Counted from the first letter of the stretch, positions 8,657 to 18,998 are shown. The stretch: 64,000 nucleotides of DNA from Bradyrhizobium diazoefficiens (GCF_016616425.1 NZ_CP067101.1:4712001-4776000); one strand, 5' to 3'. Numbers and translations: made by a program. Notes: a model not told the origin generated them from the sequence alone.

Positions 8657-9073
8657 CTACGCTGCCTCGGCTTCCTTTTCCTGCACCGGGCCGGAGTTCT
8701 GGCCCTTGGCGTCGACATCGCGATCGACGAACTCGATCACGGCCATCGCAGCGTTGTCGCCGTAGCGGAAGCCGGCCTTGATGATGCGGGTGTAGCCGCC
8801 CTGGCGGTCCTTGTAGCGGGGCGCCAGCGTCTCGAACAGCTTCTTGACCTGATCCTTGTCGCGCATCTCGGAGATGGCCTGGCGGCGCATGGCCAGCCCG
8901 CCCTTCTTGCCGAGGGTGACCAGCTTCTCGACGATCGGGCGCAATTCCTTCGCCTTGGGCAGCGTGGTGACGATCTGCTCGTGCTTGATCAGCGCGGCGC
9001 ACATGTTGGCGAACATCGCCCTGCGGTGCTCGGCCGTGCGGTTGAGCTTCCGATGAACCTTGCCGTGACGCAT
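8657..9073 (-). CDS. rplQ: 50S ribosomal protein L17
   Basis: A 138-residue L17, part of the large subunit near the exit tunnel. It opens with the conserved [20 protein letters not shown] and has the GGYTRIIK segment. The C-terminus carries an acidic extension ([11 protein letters not shown]) as in other alphaproteobacteria. It is the last gene of the alpha operon, after rpoA, and is followed by a strong terminator. Confidence 0.98.
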   Translation of the reverse strand: MRHGKVHRKLNRTAEHRRAMFANMCAALIKHEQIVTTLPKAKELRPIVEKLVTLGKKGGLAMRRQAISEMRDKDQVKKLFETLAPRYKDRQGGYTRIIKAGFRYGDNAAMAVIEFVDRDVDAKGQNSGPVQEKEAEAA

Positions 9074-9156
9074 GTGACTATTCCTTACGTAAAAACTGCC
9101 GCGACGGTTCGTCGGACATGTTGCTCAGGTGGGCTGCCTGCGTTCGCCCTGTCAGT

Positions 9157-9233
9157 CATTCCGGGGCGGCTCGCAGAGCCGAACCCGGAAATCTCGAGGT
9201 TCCGGGTTCGATGCTCCGCATCGCCCCGGAACG
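9157..9233. repeat. Cloverleaf-like palindromic intergenic repeat
   Basis: Outer arms CATTCCGGGGC (9157-9167) and GCCCCGGAACG (9223-9233) enclose three hairpins: 9168-9180 (GGCTC/GAGCC), 9181-9209 (GAACCCGGAA/TTCCGGGTTC) and 9210-9222 (GATGC/GCATC). The whole can fold as a four-way junction. It resembles palindromic elements I recall as abundant in Bradyrhizobium intergenic DNA. It sits between rpoA and rplQ. Confidence 0.8.
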
Positions 9234-9241
9234 ACGAATTC

Positions 9242-10273
9242 TCAGTAGTGATCCTCGAAGCGCTTGGCCAGCTCGTCGATGTTCTCCGGCGGCCAGCCCG
9301 GCACTTCCATGCCGAGGTGCAGACCCATCTGGGCCAGCACTTCCTTGATCTCGTTCAGCGACTTGCGGCCGAAGTTCGGGGTGCGGAGCATTTCCGCTTC
9401 GCTCTTCTGCACGAGGTCGCCGATGTAGACGATGTTGTCGTTCTTCAAGCAGTTGGCCGAACGCACCGACAGCTCGAGCTCGTCCACCTTCTTGAGGAAG
9501 GCCGGGTTGAAGGCGAGGTCCGGGATGATCTCCTGGGCGACTTCCTTGCGCGGCTCTTCGAAGTTGACGAACACGTTGAGCTGGTCCTGCAGGATGCGCG
9601 CAGCGTAAGCCACCGAGTCATCCGGCGAGATCGCGCCGTTGGTCTCGATCGTCATGGTCAGCTTGTCGTAGTCGAGGATCTGGCCCTCGCGGGTGTTCTC
9701 GACCTTGTAGGAGACCTTGCGGACCGGCGAATACAGGCTGTCGACCGGGATCAGGCCGATCGGCGCATCCTCGGGACGGTTGCGCTCGGCGGGCACGTAG
9801 CCCTTGCCGGTAGCGACCGTGAATTCCATGCGGATCTCGGCGCCCTCGTCGAGGGTGCAGATCTGCAGATCCGGGTTGAGCACGACGACATCGCCAACGG
9901 TCTGGATGTCGCCGGCGGTGACGACGCCCGGGCCCTGCTTCTTCACGACCATGCGCTTGGGGCCCTCGCCCTGCATCTTGATCGAGATGTCCTTGATGTT
10001 GAGCACGATGTCGGTGACGTCCTCACGGACGCCCGCGATCGAGGAGAACTCGTGCAGCACGCCGTCGATGTGCACCGACTGCACCGCCGCGCCCTGGAGC
10101 GAGGAGAGCAGGATGCGGCGCAGCGCATTGCCGAGGGTCTGGCCGAAGCCGCGCTCGAGCGGCTCGGCGACGATGGTCGCGAAACGGTTCGAATCGCCGC
10201 CGGGCGTCACCTGGAGCTTGTTCGGTCGAATCAGTTCTTGCCAATTTTTCTGGATCGTCACTGTTTCACCCAT
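9242..10273 (-). CDS. rpoA: RNA polymerase alpha subunit
   Basis: A 343-residue alpha subunit. The N-terminal assembly domain includes [23 protein letters not shown] linker precedes the C-terminal domain, which contacts UP elements and activators ([18 protein letters not shown], then [16 protein letters not shown]). Length and order are typical of alphaproteobacteria. It lies between rpsK and rplQ, the standard alpha-operon position, and is separated from rplQ by a palindromic repeat. Confidence 0.98.
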   Translation of the reverse strand: MGETVTIQKNWQELIRPNKLQVTPGGDSNRFATIVAEPLERGFGQTLGNALRRILLSSLQGAAVQSVHIDGVLHEFSSIAGVREDVTDIVLNIKDISIKMQGEGPKRMVVKKQGPGVVTAGDIQTVGDVVVLNPDLQICTLDEGAEIRMEFTVATGKGYVPAERNRPEDAPIGLIPVDSLYSPVRKVSYKVENTREGQILDYDKLTMTIETNGAISPDDSVAYAARILQDQLNVFVNFEEPRKEVAQEIIPDLAFNPAFLKKVDELELSVRSANCLKNDNIVYIGDLVQKSEAEMLRTPNFGRKSLNEIKEVLAQMGLHLGMEVPGWPPENIDELAKRFEDHY

Positions 10274-10385
10274 ACAGGCCAGTCAATTTGAAAACTCAAA
10301 TACTGGCGTTGGAGAAAGGCCGCAGATCAATTCCCGCGGCTTCGCAAAAAACATTCGCGGGCGCCGATGCGCCCGCAACTTCGTA

Positions 10386-10775
10386 TCAAACGCGACGACG
10401 CTTGCGGGGACGGCAACCGTTGTGCGGGATCGTGGTCACGTCACGGATCGAGGTGACGGTGAAGCCTGCGGCCTGGAGCGCGCGGAGCGCCGACTCGCGG
10501 CCCGAACCGGGACCGGCAACTTCGACTTCCAGTGTGCGCATGCCGTGCTCCTGCGCCTTCTTGGACACGTCCTCGGCGGCAACCTGCGCGGCGTATGGGG
10601 TCGACTTGCGCGAACCCTTGAAGCCCATCGTGCCGGCAGAGGACCAGGCAATCGTATTGCCCTGCGCGTCGGTGATGGTGATGGTCGTGTTGTTGAACGA
10701 CGAGTTCACGTGCGCGACGCCGGAGGCGATGTTCTTGCGCTCACGACGACGAACGCGGGTGGCTTCCTTGCCCAT
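10386..10775 (-). CDS. rpsK: 30S ribosomal protein S11
   Basis: A 129-residue S11, a platform protein of the small subunit that helps form the mRNA exit region. The core [19 protein letters not shown] and the C-terminal [13 protein letters not shown] are conserved. It follows rpsM in the alpha operon. Confidence 0.98.
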   Translation of the reverse strand: MGKEATRVRRRERKNIASGVAHVNSSFNNTTITITDAQGNTIAWSSAGTMGFKGSRKSTPYAAQVAAEDVSKKAQEHGMRTLEVEVAGPGSGRESALRALQAAGFTVTSIRDVTTIPHNGCRPRKRRRV

Positions 10776-10897
10776 TGATTACCTTTCCTGGAGATCTCAA
10801 ACGCCGCCGTAGTGCCAGCGGCTACACCTGTGGAACGAAAAGCGCGTGGCGAACGAGGTCTCCCTCTTCGCCACACGCCGCGATTGGATTCGAAAAC

Positions 10898-11266
10898 TTA
10901 CTTCTTCTTGCCGGCGATGGCCTTCGCCGGGCCCTTGCGCGTGCGCGCATTGGTGTGGGTGCGCTGGCCGCGCACCGGCAGACCGCGACGATGACGCAGG
11001 CCGCGATAGCAGCCGAGGTCCATCAGACGCTTGATGTTGATGCCGACCTCGCGGCGCAGGTCGCCCTCGACGAGATAGTCGCGGTCGATCACTTCGCGGA
11101 TCTGGAGCACTTCGGCGTCGCTGAGCTGATTGACGCGACGATCCTCGGGGATCTTCACCTTCTCCATGATCTCGCCGGCGATCTTCGCGCCAATGCCATG
11201 GATGTACTGGAGCGCGATCAGCACGCGCTTGTTGGTGGGAATGTTCACGCCGGCAATACGGGCCAC
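10898..11266 (-). CDS. rpsM: 30S ribosomal protein S13
   Basis: A 122-residue S13 that forms intersubunit bridges with the large subunit. It begins [15 protein letters not shown] and ends with the basic tail [12 protein letters not shown]. The start is a GTG (11266-11264) with GGAGAGAAGG just upstream. It is the first gene of the alpha operon and has its own likely promoter at 11415-11444. Confidence 0.97.
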   Translation of the reverse strand: MARIAGVNIPTNKRVLIALQYIHGIGAKIAGEIMEKVKIPEDRRVNQLSDAEVLQIREVIDRDYLVEGDLRREVGINIKRLMDLGCYRGLRHRRGLPVRGQRTHTNARTRKGPAKAIAGKKK

Positions 11267-11414
11267 GGCCTTCTCTCCTGTTGCCGATCCTCGTCAGGAC
11301 CGGCTTTAAGTGCTTGCTTTCTCGGGCAGGTGTTCACAAACGCGAACACGACGCCCACCCCCGGTCTTCCTGGGGCCCGGCATCGTCTGAAACTATCCGA
11401 CTTGGATGCGGGGC

Positions 11415-11444
11415 TTATTAGGGGATTCCGGGGGCTTTCGTCAA
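11415..11444 (-). promoter_or_regulatory. Likely sigma70-type promoter for rpsM-rpsK-rpoA-rplQ
   Basis: On the minus strand TTGACG (11444-11439) and TAATAA (11420-11415) are 18 nt apart. The site begins just 6 nt after the adk stop and lies about 150 nt before rpsM. It would allow RNA polymerase alpha to be expressed separately from the upstream ribosomal genes. Confidence 0.65.
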
Positions 11445-11450
11445 CCGCTG

Positions 11451-12347
11451 CTAGCGCTTGGCTTGCTTTTTCGTGACCTTTTTTGCAGCCTTCCTGGCAC
11501 TCTTTTTGACAGCCTTCTTGACAGCCTTCCTTGCGGTCCTCTCGGCTGCCGTTTTGACGGTTCTCTTGGCTGCTCTCTTGGCTGCCTTCCTGGCACTCTT
11601 CACGGCCTTCTTGGCTGCCTTTCTGGCGGTTTTGGCCGATTTTGTGGCCTTTTTGGCTGCTTTCGCCGGCTTTCCGGTCGTCTTCGCCTTCTTTGCCGCC
11701 CTGGCCTTCTTGGCCGGCGCAGCCCTGGCTGCGCTTCTGGCCTGGGTCCTGGGCTCGACCGCCCCCAACGCCAGGAGCTGGCGATGGATGGCGCGGGTGA
11801 CTTCGTCGATGGCCATCATACCGTCGATGGTCGAGAGCTTCCGCCGCTCCGAATAGTAGTGAATCAGCGGTTCCGTCTGGCTGCGGTAATTGGCGAGCCG
11901 CCTGGTCAGGACCTCCGGGGTGTCGTCGAGCCGGACCTCCTCTCCGCGCTCCCGCATCTGGGCGACGCGAGTCTCGACACGGCTCAGGAGCGCGCTCTCG
12001 TTGACGCGGAGCTCGATCACGGCGTCCAGCTTGAGATGCTTGTGTTTGAGAAGCTCGTCGAGCGCCTCGGCCTGCGGCACGGTGCGCGGAAAGCCGTCGA
12101 GGATGAAACCGTTTCTGGCGTCCGGCTGGTCGATCCGATCGGAGATGATTCCGACCACGACGTCGTCGGGCACGAGTCCGCCGCTGGCCATGATCTCCTT
12201 GGCCTTCAGTCCGACCGGCGTTCCCGCCGCAACCGCCGCGCGGAGCATCTCGCCGGTCGAGAGCTGGACGATGCCATAGCGCCGCACCAGGAGTTGCGCC
12301 TGGGTCCCCTTGCCCGACCCCGGCGGTCCAAGAAGTATAATTCTCAT
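11451..12347 (-). CDS. adk: Adenylate kinase with histone-H1-like C-terminal tail
   Basis: A 298-residue adenylate kinase (ATP + AMP = 2 ADP). The kinase part, residues 1-195, has the P-loop GPPGSGKGTQ, the AMP-binding STGEMLR and GFPRT, and the short LID form (DDTPEVLTRRL) without a zinc site. Typical adenylate kinases of this form stop near residue 195. Here residues 201-298 form an extra tail of about 30 Lys, 11 Arg and 33 Ala with repeated AKKA/ARKAA units, like histone H1 or the bacterial AlgP/HU-tail proteins. The tail is in frame with no stop between. adk sits between secY and rpsM, its common place. DNA or RNA binding, or ribosome association, through the tail is an inference. Confidence 0.95.
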   Translation of the reverse strand: MRIILLGPPGSGKGTQAQLLVRRYGIVQLSTGEMLRAAVAAGTPVGLKAKEIMASGGLVPDDVVVGIISDRIDQPDARNGFILDGFPRTVPQAEALDELLKHKHLKLDAVIELRVNESALLSRVETRVAQMRERGEEVRLDDTPEVLTRRLANYRSQTEPLIHYYSERRKLSTIDGMMAIDEVTRAIHRQLLALGAVEPRTQARSAARAAPAKKARAAKKAKTTGKPAKAAKKATKSAKTARKAAKKAVKSARKAAKRAAKRTVKTAAERTARKAVKKAVKKSARKAAKKVTKKQAKR

Positions 12348-12746
12348 CGCGTTCGCCCCCCCGGATTGGTGAGCGACACGTCGCGCACCCGTGTTTGAAG
12401 ATCAAGAACGGTGCAAACCACAATCAGCGCCGCACCGCTACCCATATCATAGGGGAGCGAATGGGCGGACGCCAAGAAGGCTTTGAAATCAGGGATTGCG
12501 CACAGTTGGAGCGGCTCTGCCGACGCGGCCGACTGGCCCGCCGATCGCGGCAGCGGACACCGCACATTGCTCCCGCCGCGAATCGACGGCGCATTCGCGC
12601 CGCCCTAAAGCATGATCCGGAGAAGTGCGCAGCGGTTTTCCCTCGCAACAAACGCGGGACGCGTTTACGCGGAGATCATGCTTAAACAACAACCTGAAGC
12701 GCGATGACGATTCATCCTGATCGCATCGCGCTTCAGGAGGACGCGT
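12348..12746. other. Intergenic region between secY and adk
   Basis: No gene is supported in these 399 nt. The secY-proximal third is the composite palindromic repeat (12606-12737). The remainder, next to adk, may hold an adk promoter, but I see no convincing -35/-10 pair. Confidence 0.6.
12606..12737. repeat. Composite palindromic repeat, copy 1
   Basis: Two hairpins joined by AAACAACAACCT. The first runs from AAGCATGATCCGG (12608 on) to GATCATGCTT (about 12674-12683). The second is a 14-bp perfect stem, 12693-12706 with 12724-12737. The same hairpins and linker occur in reverse order and orientation at 14132-14229 across secY. This copy has about 27 extra nt inside the first hairpin. The second hairpin lies 9 nt after the secY stop and could also act in termination. 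Confidence 0.85.
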
Positions 12747-14078
12747 TTAGCGGCGGCGGCCGCGCAGCTTCGACTTGCGGATCAGGCCTTCATACTGATG
12801 CGCCAGCAGATAGCCCTGCACCTGCGCCACCGTATCCATGGTCACGCTGACGACGATCAGCAGCGAAGTACCGCCGAAGTAGAACGGCACCGAGGCGTAG
12901 GAGATCAGGATTTCCGGGATCAAGCAGACGATCGCCAGATAAATCGCGCCGAGCACGGTGATGCGCGAGAGCACGTAATCGATGTATTCCGCGGTGCGCT
13001 CGCCGGGACGGATGCCCGGAATGAAGCCGCCGTGTTTCTTCAGATTGTCCGCGGTCTCGGTCGGGTTGAACACGATCGCGGTATAGAAGAACGCGAAGAA
13101 CACGATCAGCGCGAGATACATGATCAGGAACAGCGGACGGCCGTGACCGAGCTGGGTGGTAATCCACTGGAACCATTCCGGCCCGCGGCCCGCGTTGAAA
13201 TTCGCGACCGTGGTCGGCAGCAGCAGCAGCGAGGACGCGAAGATCGGCGGGATCACGCCGGAGGTGTTGAGCTTGAGCGGCAGATGCGAGGACTGGCCCT
13301 CGAACATCTTGTTGCCGACCTGGCGCTTTGGATACTGGATCAGCAGCCGGCGCTGCGCGCGCTCCATGAACACGATGAAGGCGATCACCGCGACCGCCAT
13401 GATGATGACGACCAGGATCAGGCCGGTCGACATCGCACCCTGGCGGCCGAGCTCGAGCATGTTGGCGAGCGCGGCAGGCAGTTCGGCGACGATGCCGGCG
13501 AGAATGATCAGCGAGATGCCGTTGCCGATGCCGCGCGAGGTGATCTGCTCGCCCAGCCACATCAGGAACATGGTGCCGCCGGTCAGCGTGATCGCGGTGG
13601 ACAGACGAAAGAACATGCCAGGGTCGCTGACGACGTTGCCGGCGCCCTCGAGGCCCACCGCGATGCCGTAGGACTGGAAGGCGGCCAGGAGCACGGTGAG
13701 ATAGCGGGTGTACTGGTTCAGCAGCTTGCGGCCGGACTCGCCTTCCTTCTTCAGCGCCTCCAGTTGCGGCGAGACGGTGGTGAGGAGCTGGATGATGATC
13801 GAGGCCGAGATATACGGCATGATGTTCAGCGCGAAGATCGCCATGCGGTGGATGCCGCCGCCGGCGAACATGTTGAACATGCCGAGGATGCCGCCCGCCT
13901 GGGAACGGAACACCTGCTCCCAGATATTGGGATCGATACCGGGGAGCGGGATATAGGTCCCGAGCCGATAGACGAGCAGCGCACCCAGGGTGAACCAGAT
14001 GCGCTTCTTCAGTTCGTCAGCCTTGGCAAACGCACCGAAATTGAGATTGGCTGCCAGTTGTTCCGCTGCAGAGGCCAT
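12747..14078 (-). CDS. secY: Preprotein translocase subunit SecY
   Basis: A 443-residue, ten-helix channel subunit of the Sec translocon in the inner membrane. Conserved parts include RIWFTLGALLVYRLGTYIPLPG at the start of helix 1, the plug/helix-2 region with MFNMFAGGG, and GIRPGERTAEYIDYVLSR in the cytoplasmic loop that contacts SecA and the ribosome. It follows rplO in the spc operon and precedes adk. It is flanked on both sides by inverted copies of one palindromic repeat. Confidence 0.98.
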   Translation of the reverse strand: MASAAEQLAANLNFGAFAKADELKKRIWFTLGALLVYRLGTYIPLPGIDPNIWEQVFRSQAGGILGMFNMFAGGGIHRMAIFALNIMPYISASIIIQLLTTVSPQLEALKKEGESGRKLLNQYTRYLTVLLAAFQSYGIAVGLEGAGNVVSDPGMFFRLSTAITLTGGTMFLMWLGEQITSRGIGNGISLIILAGIVAELPAALANMLELGRQGAMSTGLILVVIIMAVAVIAFIVFMERAQRRLLIQYPKRQVGNKMFEGQSSHLPLKLNTSGVIPPIFASSLLLLPTTVANFNAGRGPEWFQWITTQLGHGRPLFLIMYLALIVFFAFFYTAIVFNPTETADNLKKHGGFIPGIRPGERTAEYIDYVLSRITVLGAIYLAIVCLIPEILISYASVPFYFGGTSLLIVVSVTMDTVAQVQGYLLAHQYEGLIRKSKLRGRRR

Positions 14079-14131
14079 CTTGGACTTTCTCCCGCCGCCT
14101 ATTGCGCCGTCATGCCCGCGGCCGGGCTACC

Positions 14132-14229
14132 AAAGCGCGACGATGAGATATCTCGTCATCGCGCTTTAGGTTGTTGTTTGAGCATGATCTCTTCGGAAAA
14201 CCGCTTCGCACTTTTCCGGATCATGCTTT
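14132..14229. repeat. Composite palindromic repeat, copy 2 (inverted)
   Basis: A near-perfect 18-bp stem (14132-14149 with 14150-14167), then the linker AGGTTGTTGTTT, then a second palindrome with outer arms AGCATGATC (14181-14189) and GATCATGCT (14219-14227) and inner arms CGGAAAA/TTTTCCG. It is the reverse complement in layout of the repeat at 12606-12737. The CATGATC palindrome resembles a repeat I recall as common in Rhizobiales genomes. It lies in the 244-nt gap between rplO and secY. Confidence 0.88.
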
Positions 14230-14322
14230 AACGGACGCCGGACATTATCTGGGGCTCGGCTTCGATAAGTCCACGTTCCGCATGCGTAAAGGCCCGCGAG
14301 CCGCGGGCCGATGACGCAGTTG

Positions 14323-14808
14323 TTACGCCGCCTCGCCTTCTTCCTTGGCAGGGGCGAGGATCTTCACCGAACCGCCGGCCTTCTCGACCGCGGCGATCGC
14401 GGTCTTGGTGGCGCCGTGCACTTCGATATTGAGCTTGGACTTGAGCTCGCCGCGGCCGAGCAGCCGCAGGCCGGCCTTGGCGCGGCGCAGCACGCCGCCC
14501 TTGACCAGGGCCTCGACATTCACGACGCTGCCGGCGTCGATCTTCTTGGCATCGACCGCCTCCTGGAGCCGGTCGAGATTGATCTCGGCGAACTCGACGC
14601 GGAAGATGTTGTTGAAGCCGCGCTTGGGCAGACGGCGATGCATCGGCATCTGGCCGCCTTCGAAACCCTTGATGCGCACGCCCGAACGCGCGGTCTGGCC
14701 CTTGCCGCCGCGGCCGGACTGCTTGCCCTTGCCCGAACCGATGCCGCGGCCGACGCGCATACGCTTCTTGCGCGAGCCGGCATTGTCGGCGATATCGCTG
14801 AGCTTCAT
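14323..14808 (-). CDS. rplO: 50S ribosomal protein L15
   Basis: A 161-residue L15, a late-assembling large-subunit protein. The glycine-rich N-terminal extension ([21 protein letters not shown]) and the core [15 protein letters not shown] are typical. The ATG is preceded by AAGGAGAAGG. Its place between rpmD and secY is standard. Confidence 0.98.
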   Translation of the reverse strand: MKLSDIADNAGSRKKRMRVGRGIGSGKGKQSGRGGKGQTARSGVRIKGFEGGQMPMHRRLPKRGFNNIFRVEFAEINLDRLQEAVDAKKIDAGSVVNVEALVKGGVLRRAKAGLRLLGRGELKSKLNIEVHGATKTAIAAVEKAGGSVKILAPAKEEGEAA

Positions 14809-14883
14809 CGCCCTTCTCCTTGTGTCTTGCGCACGATCTTCACCGAAAACGGGTAGCCCGCTTCTCGGGATCGCACGCGCTTC

Positions 14884-15078
14884 TTACTTCTCGTCGACGA
14901 TGCGGACGAGATGGTGAACCTTCTCGATCATGCCGCGCACTGCCGGGGTGTCCTGCAGTTCGCTGATGCGACCGATCTTGTTGAGCTTGAGCCCGATCAG
15001 CGTCGAGCGCTGCGAGTGATGGCGGCGGATCGCGCTGCCGGTCTGCTCGAGCTTGATCGTCTTGCTGGCCTTGGCCAT
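14884..15078 (-). CDS. rpmD: 50S ribosomal protein L30
   Basis: A 64-residue L30. It shows [12 protein letters not shown] and the conserved [10 protein letters not shown], then [16 protein letters not shown]. Between rpsE and rplO as in most spc operons. Confidence 0.97.
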   Translation of the reverse strand: MAKASKTIKLEQTGSAIRRHHSQRSTLIGLKLNKIGRISELQDTPAVRGMIEKVHHLVRIVDEK

Positions 15079-15101
15079 GGGAGTCTACTCCAGAGCTTCC
15101 G

Positions 15102-15698
15102 TTAGTCGGCAGCCGCCTCGGCATCGCCACCGATACGGCGCGACTGCAGAGTGGACACCTTGATGTTGCGGCGGGCGGCGACCGAACGCGGCGAATCCTG
15201 ATGCTTCAGCGCGTCGAAGGTCGCGCGAACCATGTTGTAGGGGTTGGACGAGCCGATCGACTTGGCGACCACGTCCTGGACGCCGAGCGTCTCGAACACG
15301 GCGCGCATCGGACCGCCGGCGATGATGCCGGTACCGGCAGGAGCTGCACGCAGGTAGACCCGGCCCGCGCCATGACGGCCGGCGATGTCGTGATGGAGCG
15401 TGCGGCCCTCGCGCAGCGACACGCGGGTCAGGTTGCGCTTGGCGGACTCGGTGGCCTTGCGGATCGCCTCGGGCACTTCGCGCGCCTTGCCGTGACCGAA
15501 GCCGGCGCGGCCCTTCTGGTCCCCGATCACGACCAGCGCTGCGAAACCGAAACGCTTGCCGCCCTTGACGACCTTGGCCACGCGATTGATGTGGACGAGC
15601 TTGTCGACGAACTCGCTGTCGCGCTCCTCGCGCTCCCTGCGTTCGCGTCCGCCGCCGCGTTGATCGCGTCCACCACGTTGTTCGCGTTCAGCTGCCAT
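15102..15698 (-). CDS. rpsE: 30S ribosomal protein S5
   Basis: A 198-residue S5, which helps set decoding accuracy. The double-stranded-RNA-binding-like domain begins at [18 protein letters not shown] and the C-terminal domain contains [20 protein letters not shown]. The first 28 or so residues form an Arg/Glu/Gly-rich extension ([18 protein letters not shown]) that E. coli S5 lacks. Comparable extensions occur in alphaproteobacteria. Confidence 0.98.
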   Translation of the reverse strand: MAAEREQRGGRDQRGGGRERREREERDSEFVDKLVHINRVAKVVKGGKRFGFAALVVIGDQKGRAGFGHGKAREVPEAIRKATESAKRNLTRVSLREGRTLHHDIAGRHGAGRVYLRAAPAGTGIIAGGPMRAVFETLGVQDVVAKSIGSSNPYNMVRATFDALKHQDSPRSVAARRNIKVSTLQSRRIGGDAEAAAD

Positions 15699-15745
15699 GG
15701 TTTTTCCAATCCTTCAGAGGCTTACGCCTCAATCCTCAAATTCTG

Positions 15746-16108
15746 TTAGAAGCTCAGCCCGCTCTCACGTGCCGCATCGGCAAGAGCCTTGACGCGCCCG
15801 TGATAGAGGTAGCTGCCGCGATCGAACACGACTTCCTTGACACCCTTCTCGGCGGCGCGCTCGGCCAGCAGCTTGCCGACCGCCTTCGCCGCATCGATGT
15901 CGGCGCCGGTCTTACCGCCGTCGCGCATCGACTTCTCGAGCGACGAGGCAGAGGCCAGCGTCTCGCCCTTCAGGTCGTCGATGACCTGGGCGTAGATGTG
16001 CTTGGACGAGCGGAACACCGACAGGCGCGGACGGCCGCCACCGGAGCGGCGCAGCTTCAGCCGCACACTCCGCTTGCGCCGGGCATTCGTAACCTTGGCT
16101 TTCGACAT
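15746..16108 (-). CDS. rplR: 50S ribosomal protein L18
   Basis: A 120-residue L18, the 5S rRNA-binding protein of the central protuberance. Conserved [20 protein letters not shown] and [21 protein letters not shown] are present. GGAG lies 6 nt before the ATG. Confidence 0.98.
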   Translation of the reverse strand: MSKAKVTNARRKRSVRLKLRRSGGGRPRLSVFRSSKHIYAQVIDDLKGETLASASSLEKSMRDGGKTGADIDAAKAVGKLLAERAAEKGVKEVVFDRGSYLYHGRVKALADAARESGLSF

Positions 16109-16119
16109 GACCGGCTCCG

Positions 16120-16653
16120 TTACTTCTTCTTGCCTTCCTTGCGGAAGATGAATTCGCCAACATACTTCACGCCCTTGCCCTTGTAGGGCTCCGGCGGACG
16201 ATAGGCGCGGATTTCGGCCGCGACCTGGCCGACGCGCTGGATGTCGCTGCCGGTCACCGTGATTTCGGTCGGCTTCGGCACCGTGATCGTGATCCCTTCC
16301 GGGATCGCATAGACCACGTCGTGGCTGTAGCCGAGCGCGAGCTGCAGGTTCTTGCCCTGCATCGCGGCACGGTAACCGACGCCGGTGATCTCGAGCTTCT
16401 TCTCGAAGCCCTTGGTGACGCCTTCGACCAGATTCGCGACCTGGGCGCGAGCGGTGCCGTACAGCGCCCGCGCGCGATTGGTCTCGACCCGCGGGTTCAC
16501 CTTCACCTGGCCGTTCTCAAGCTTCACCTCGACGTCGTCATGGACGACGAACTGAAGCTGGCCCTTCGGGCCCTTCATCTTGACGGTCTGCCCATCGACG
16601 GTCGCGGTAACACCCGACGGTACCGCCACAGGCCTCTTGCCAACACGTGACAT
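16120..16653 (-). CDS. rplF: 50S ribosomal protein L6
   Basis: A 177-residue L6 located near the factor-binding site. It begins [15 protein letters not shown] and ends with the conserved [19 protein letters not shown]. Two repeated alpha/beta domains fill the usual length. Confidence 0.98.
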   Translation of the reverse strand: MSRVGKRPVAVPSGVTATVDGQTVKMKGPKGQLQFVVHDDVEVKLENGQVKVNPRVETNRARALYGTARAQVANLVEGVTKGFEKKLEITGVGYRAAMQGKNLQLALGYSHDVVYAIPEGITITVPKPTEITVTGSDIQRVGQVAAEIRAYRPPEPYKGKGVKYVGEFIFRKEGKKK

Positions 16654-16669
16654 GGATCAAAAATCCTTC

Positions 16670-17068
16670 TCAGAACACCGTGAAGAGGACTTCACCGCCC
16701 ACATTCGCGTCGCGCGCGCTGTGGTCGGCCATGATCCCCTTCGGCGTCGACAACACCGAAATGCCGAGCCCGTTGTTGACCCGCGGCAGGTTCTTCACCG
16801 AGGCGTAAACACGACGCCCGGGCTTGGAGACACGTTCGATCTCGCGGATGACGGGCTCGCCGTCGAAATACTTCAGCTCGATCTCGATCTCACTGCGGCC
16901 CGAGGAGTGTTCGAGCGTGGCGTAGCCGCGAATGTAGCCCTCGGACTTGAGGACCTCGAGCACGTTCTCGCGCATCTTCGAGCCAGGCGTGGAGACCTTG
17001 GTCTTCGCGCGCATCTGCGCATTGCGGATACGGGTGATCAGATCGCTGATTGGATCGTGCGTAGACAT
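16670..17068 (-). CDS. rpsH: 30S ribosomal protein S8
   Basis: A 132-residue S8, a primary 16S rRNA-binding protein and, in E. coli, the translational repressor of the spc operon. [14 protein letters not shown] and the C-terminal [22 protein letters not shown] are diagnostic. Confidence 0.98.
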   Translation of the reverse strand: MSTHDPISDLITRIRNAQMRAKTKVSTPGSKMRENVLEVLKSEGYIRGYATLEHSSGRSEIEIELKYFDGEPVIREIERVSKPGRRVYASVKNLPRVNNGLGISVLSTPKGIMADHSARDANVGGEVLFTVF

Positions 17069-17082
17069 CTAAACGACCCTCC

Positions 17083-17388
17083 TTACCAGCTGGACTTCAC
17101 GAGGCCCGGGACCATGCCCTTGGAGCCAAGTTCGCGCAGCGCGATACGGGACAACTTGTTCTTGCGGTAGTTCGAGCGCGGGCGGCCCGACAGCTCGCAA
17201 CGCAGGCGGATGCGGGTGGCCGACGAGTTGCGCGGCATTTCCGCCAGCTTCAACGTCGCAGCGAAACGCTCCTCCATCGGCAGCTTCTTGTCGGCGATGA
17301 TCGCCTTCAACCGCTCGCGCTTGGCGGCGGCGTTCTTCACCATCCGCTTGCGCCGGTTGTTCTTCTCGACTGAACTCTTCTTTGCCAT
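17083..17388 (-). CDS. rpsN: 30S ribosomal protein S14 (zinc-free form)
   Basis: A 101-residue S14 of the long, zinc-independent type: no CxxC pairs are present. The C-terminal segment [19 protein letters not shown] is conserved. It follows rplE. Confidence 0.98.
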   Translation of the reverse strand: MAKKSSVEKNNRRKRMVKNAAAKRERLKAIIADKKLPMEERFAATLKLAEMPRNSSATRIRLRCELSGRPRSNYRKNKLSRIALRELGSKGMVPGLVKSSW

Positions 17389-17434
17389 GCTTGGCTCCTG
17401 GGTATCCGCGTTTGAGAGGCTTTAGGTCAGCGTC

Positions 17435-17984
<550 letters not shown>

Positions 17985-17992
<8 letters not shown>

Positions 17993-18299
17993 CGATCTCA
18001 GCTCCCGAGCTCTTGGCGATGCGGACCTTCTTGCCGTCCGCCAGAATCTTGAATCCGACGCGGGTCGGCTTTCCGTCCTTGCCGACATACGCGATGTTGG
18101 ACAGTTGGATCGGCGACTCCTTCGAGATGATGCCGCCCTCCTGGGCCTGCGTCTGCTTCTGGTGACGCTTGACCATGTTGATGCCGCGCACCAGCGCCGT
18201 GCCGGCGTCGGGACGCACTTCGAACACTTCGCCGGTGCGGCCCTTGTCGCGGCCGGTCAGCACGACGACCTTGTCGCCCTTGCGGATCTTCGCAGCCAT
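17985..18299 (-). CDS. rplX: 50S ribosomal protein L24
   Basis: A 104-residue L24, an early assembly initiator with a KOW motif ([18 protein letters not shown]). The start at 18299 shares one base with the rplN stop (TGATG). The longer upstream frame lies within rplN and is rejected. Confidence 0.97.
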
Positions 18300-18667
18300 C
18301 ACAGCACCTCCGGCGCGAGCGAGATGATCTTCATGTGGTTCTTGGCGCGCAGCTCGCGCGGCACGGGCCCGAAGATACGGGTGCCGACCGGCTCGGACTG
18401 GTTGTTGATCAGAACGGCGGCGTTGCGGTCGAAGCGGATGACCGAACCGTCGGCGCGGCGAATGTCCTTGCGGACGCGCACCACGACGGCCTTCATCACG
18501 TCGCCCTTCTTCACCTTGCCACGCGGAATCGCTTCCTTGATCGAGACGACGATGATGTCGCCGATCGTGGCGTAGCGGCGCTTGGAGCCCCCGAGCACCT
18601 TGATACACATGACACGGCGTGCGCCAGAATTGTCGGCCACGTCGAGGTTGGTCTGCATCTGAATCAT
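18299..18667 (-). CDS. rplN: 50S ribosomal protein L14
   Basis: A 122-residue L14 that forms part of an intersubunit bridge. It begins [19 protein letters not shown] and ends EVL with the conserved [10 protein letters not shown]. It overlaps rplX by one base. Confidence 0.98.
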   Translation of the reverse strand: MIQMQTNLDVADNSGARRVMCIKVLGGSKRRYATIGDIIVVSIKEAIPRGKVKKGDVMKAVVVRVRKDIRRADGSVIRFDRNAAVLINNQSEPVGTRIFGPVPRELRAKNHMKIISLAPEVL

Positions 18668-18749
18668 TGATGCACCTCGTCCTCTTTCTTTGCGCCAGCC
18701 CAGCCGGCGCTCAACATTTCCCTGAAGTCAGTCGGCTAACGCCAACAGA

Positions 18750-18998
18750 TCAGGCGCTTTTCTTGTGCTCGCCCCGGATCACGACCCAGCGCTTCAACTT
18801 CGAAATCGGCTTCGATTCCTCGATCCACACCATGTCGCCCGGCTTGAACTGGTTGCTCTCGTCGTGCGCGTGGTAGTTCTTCGAACGGCGGATCGTCTTC
18901 TTGTAGATCGGATGCGTGAAGCGGCGATCAACGCGCACCACGATGGTCTTGGCTTGCTTGTCGCTGACGACCACGCCCTGCAAAGTACGTTTCGGCAT
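18750..18998 (-). CDS. rpsQ: 30S ribosomal protein S17
   Basis: An 82-residue S17, an OB-fold 16S rRNA-binding protein. The ATG at 18998 gives the family start [18 protein letters not shown]. The frame open to 19067 would overlap rpmC and is rejected. Confidence 0.97.
   Translation of the reverse strand: MPKRTLQGVVVSDKQAKTIVVRVDRRFTHPIYKKTIRRSKNYHAHDESNQFKPGDMVWIEESKPISKLKRWVVIRGEHKKSA

Noticed and set aside
12348..12746. rpmJ (L36) between secY and rpsM, as in many bacteria
   Set aside because: No 37-41 codon frame with the L36 Cys/His pattern is present; adk occupies the interval.
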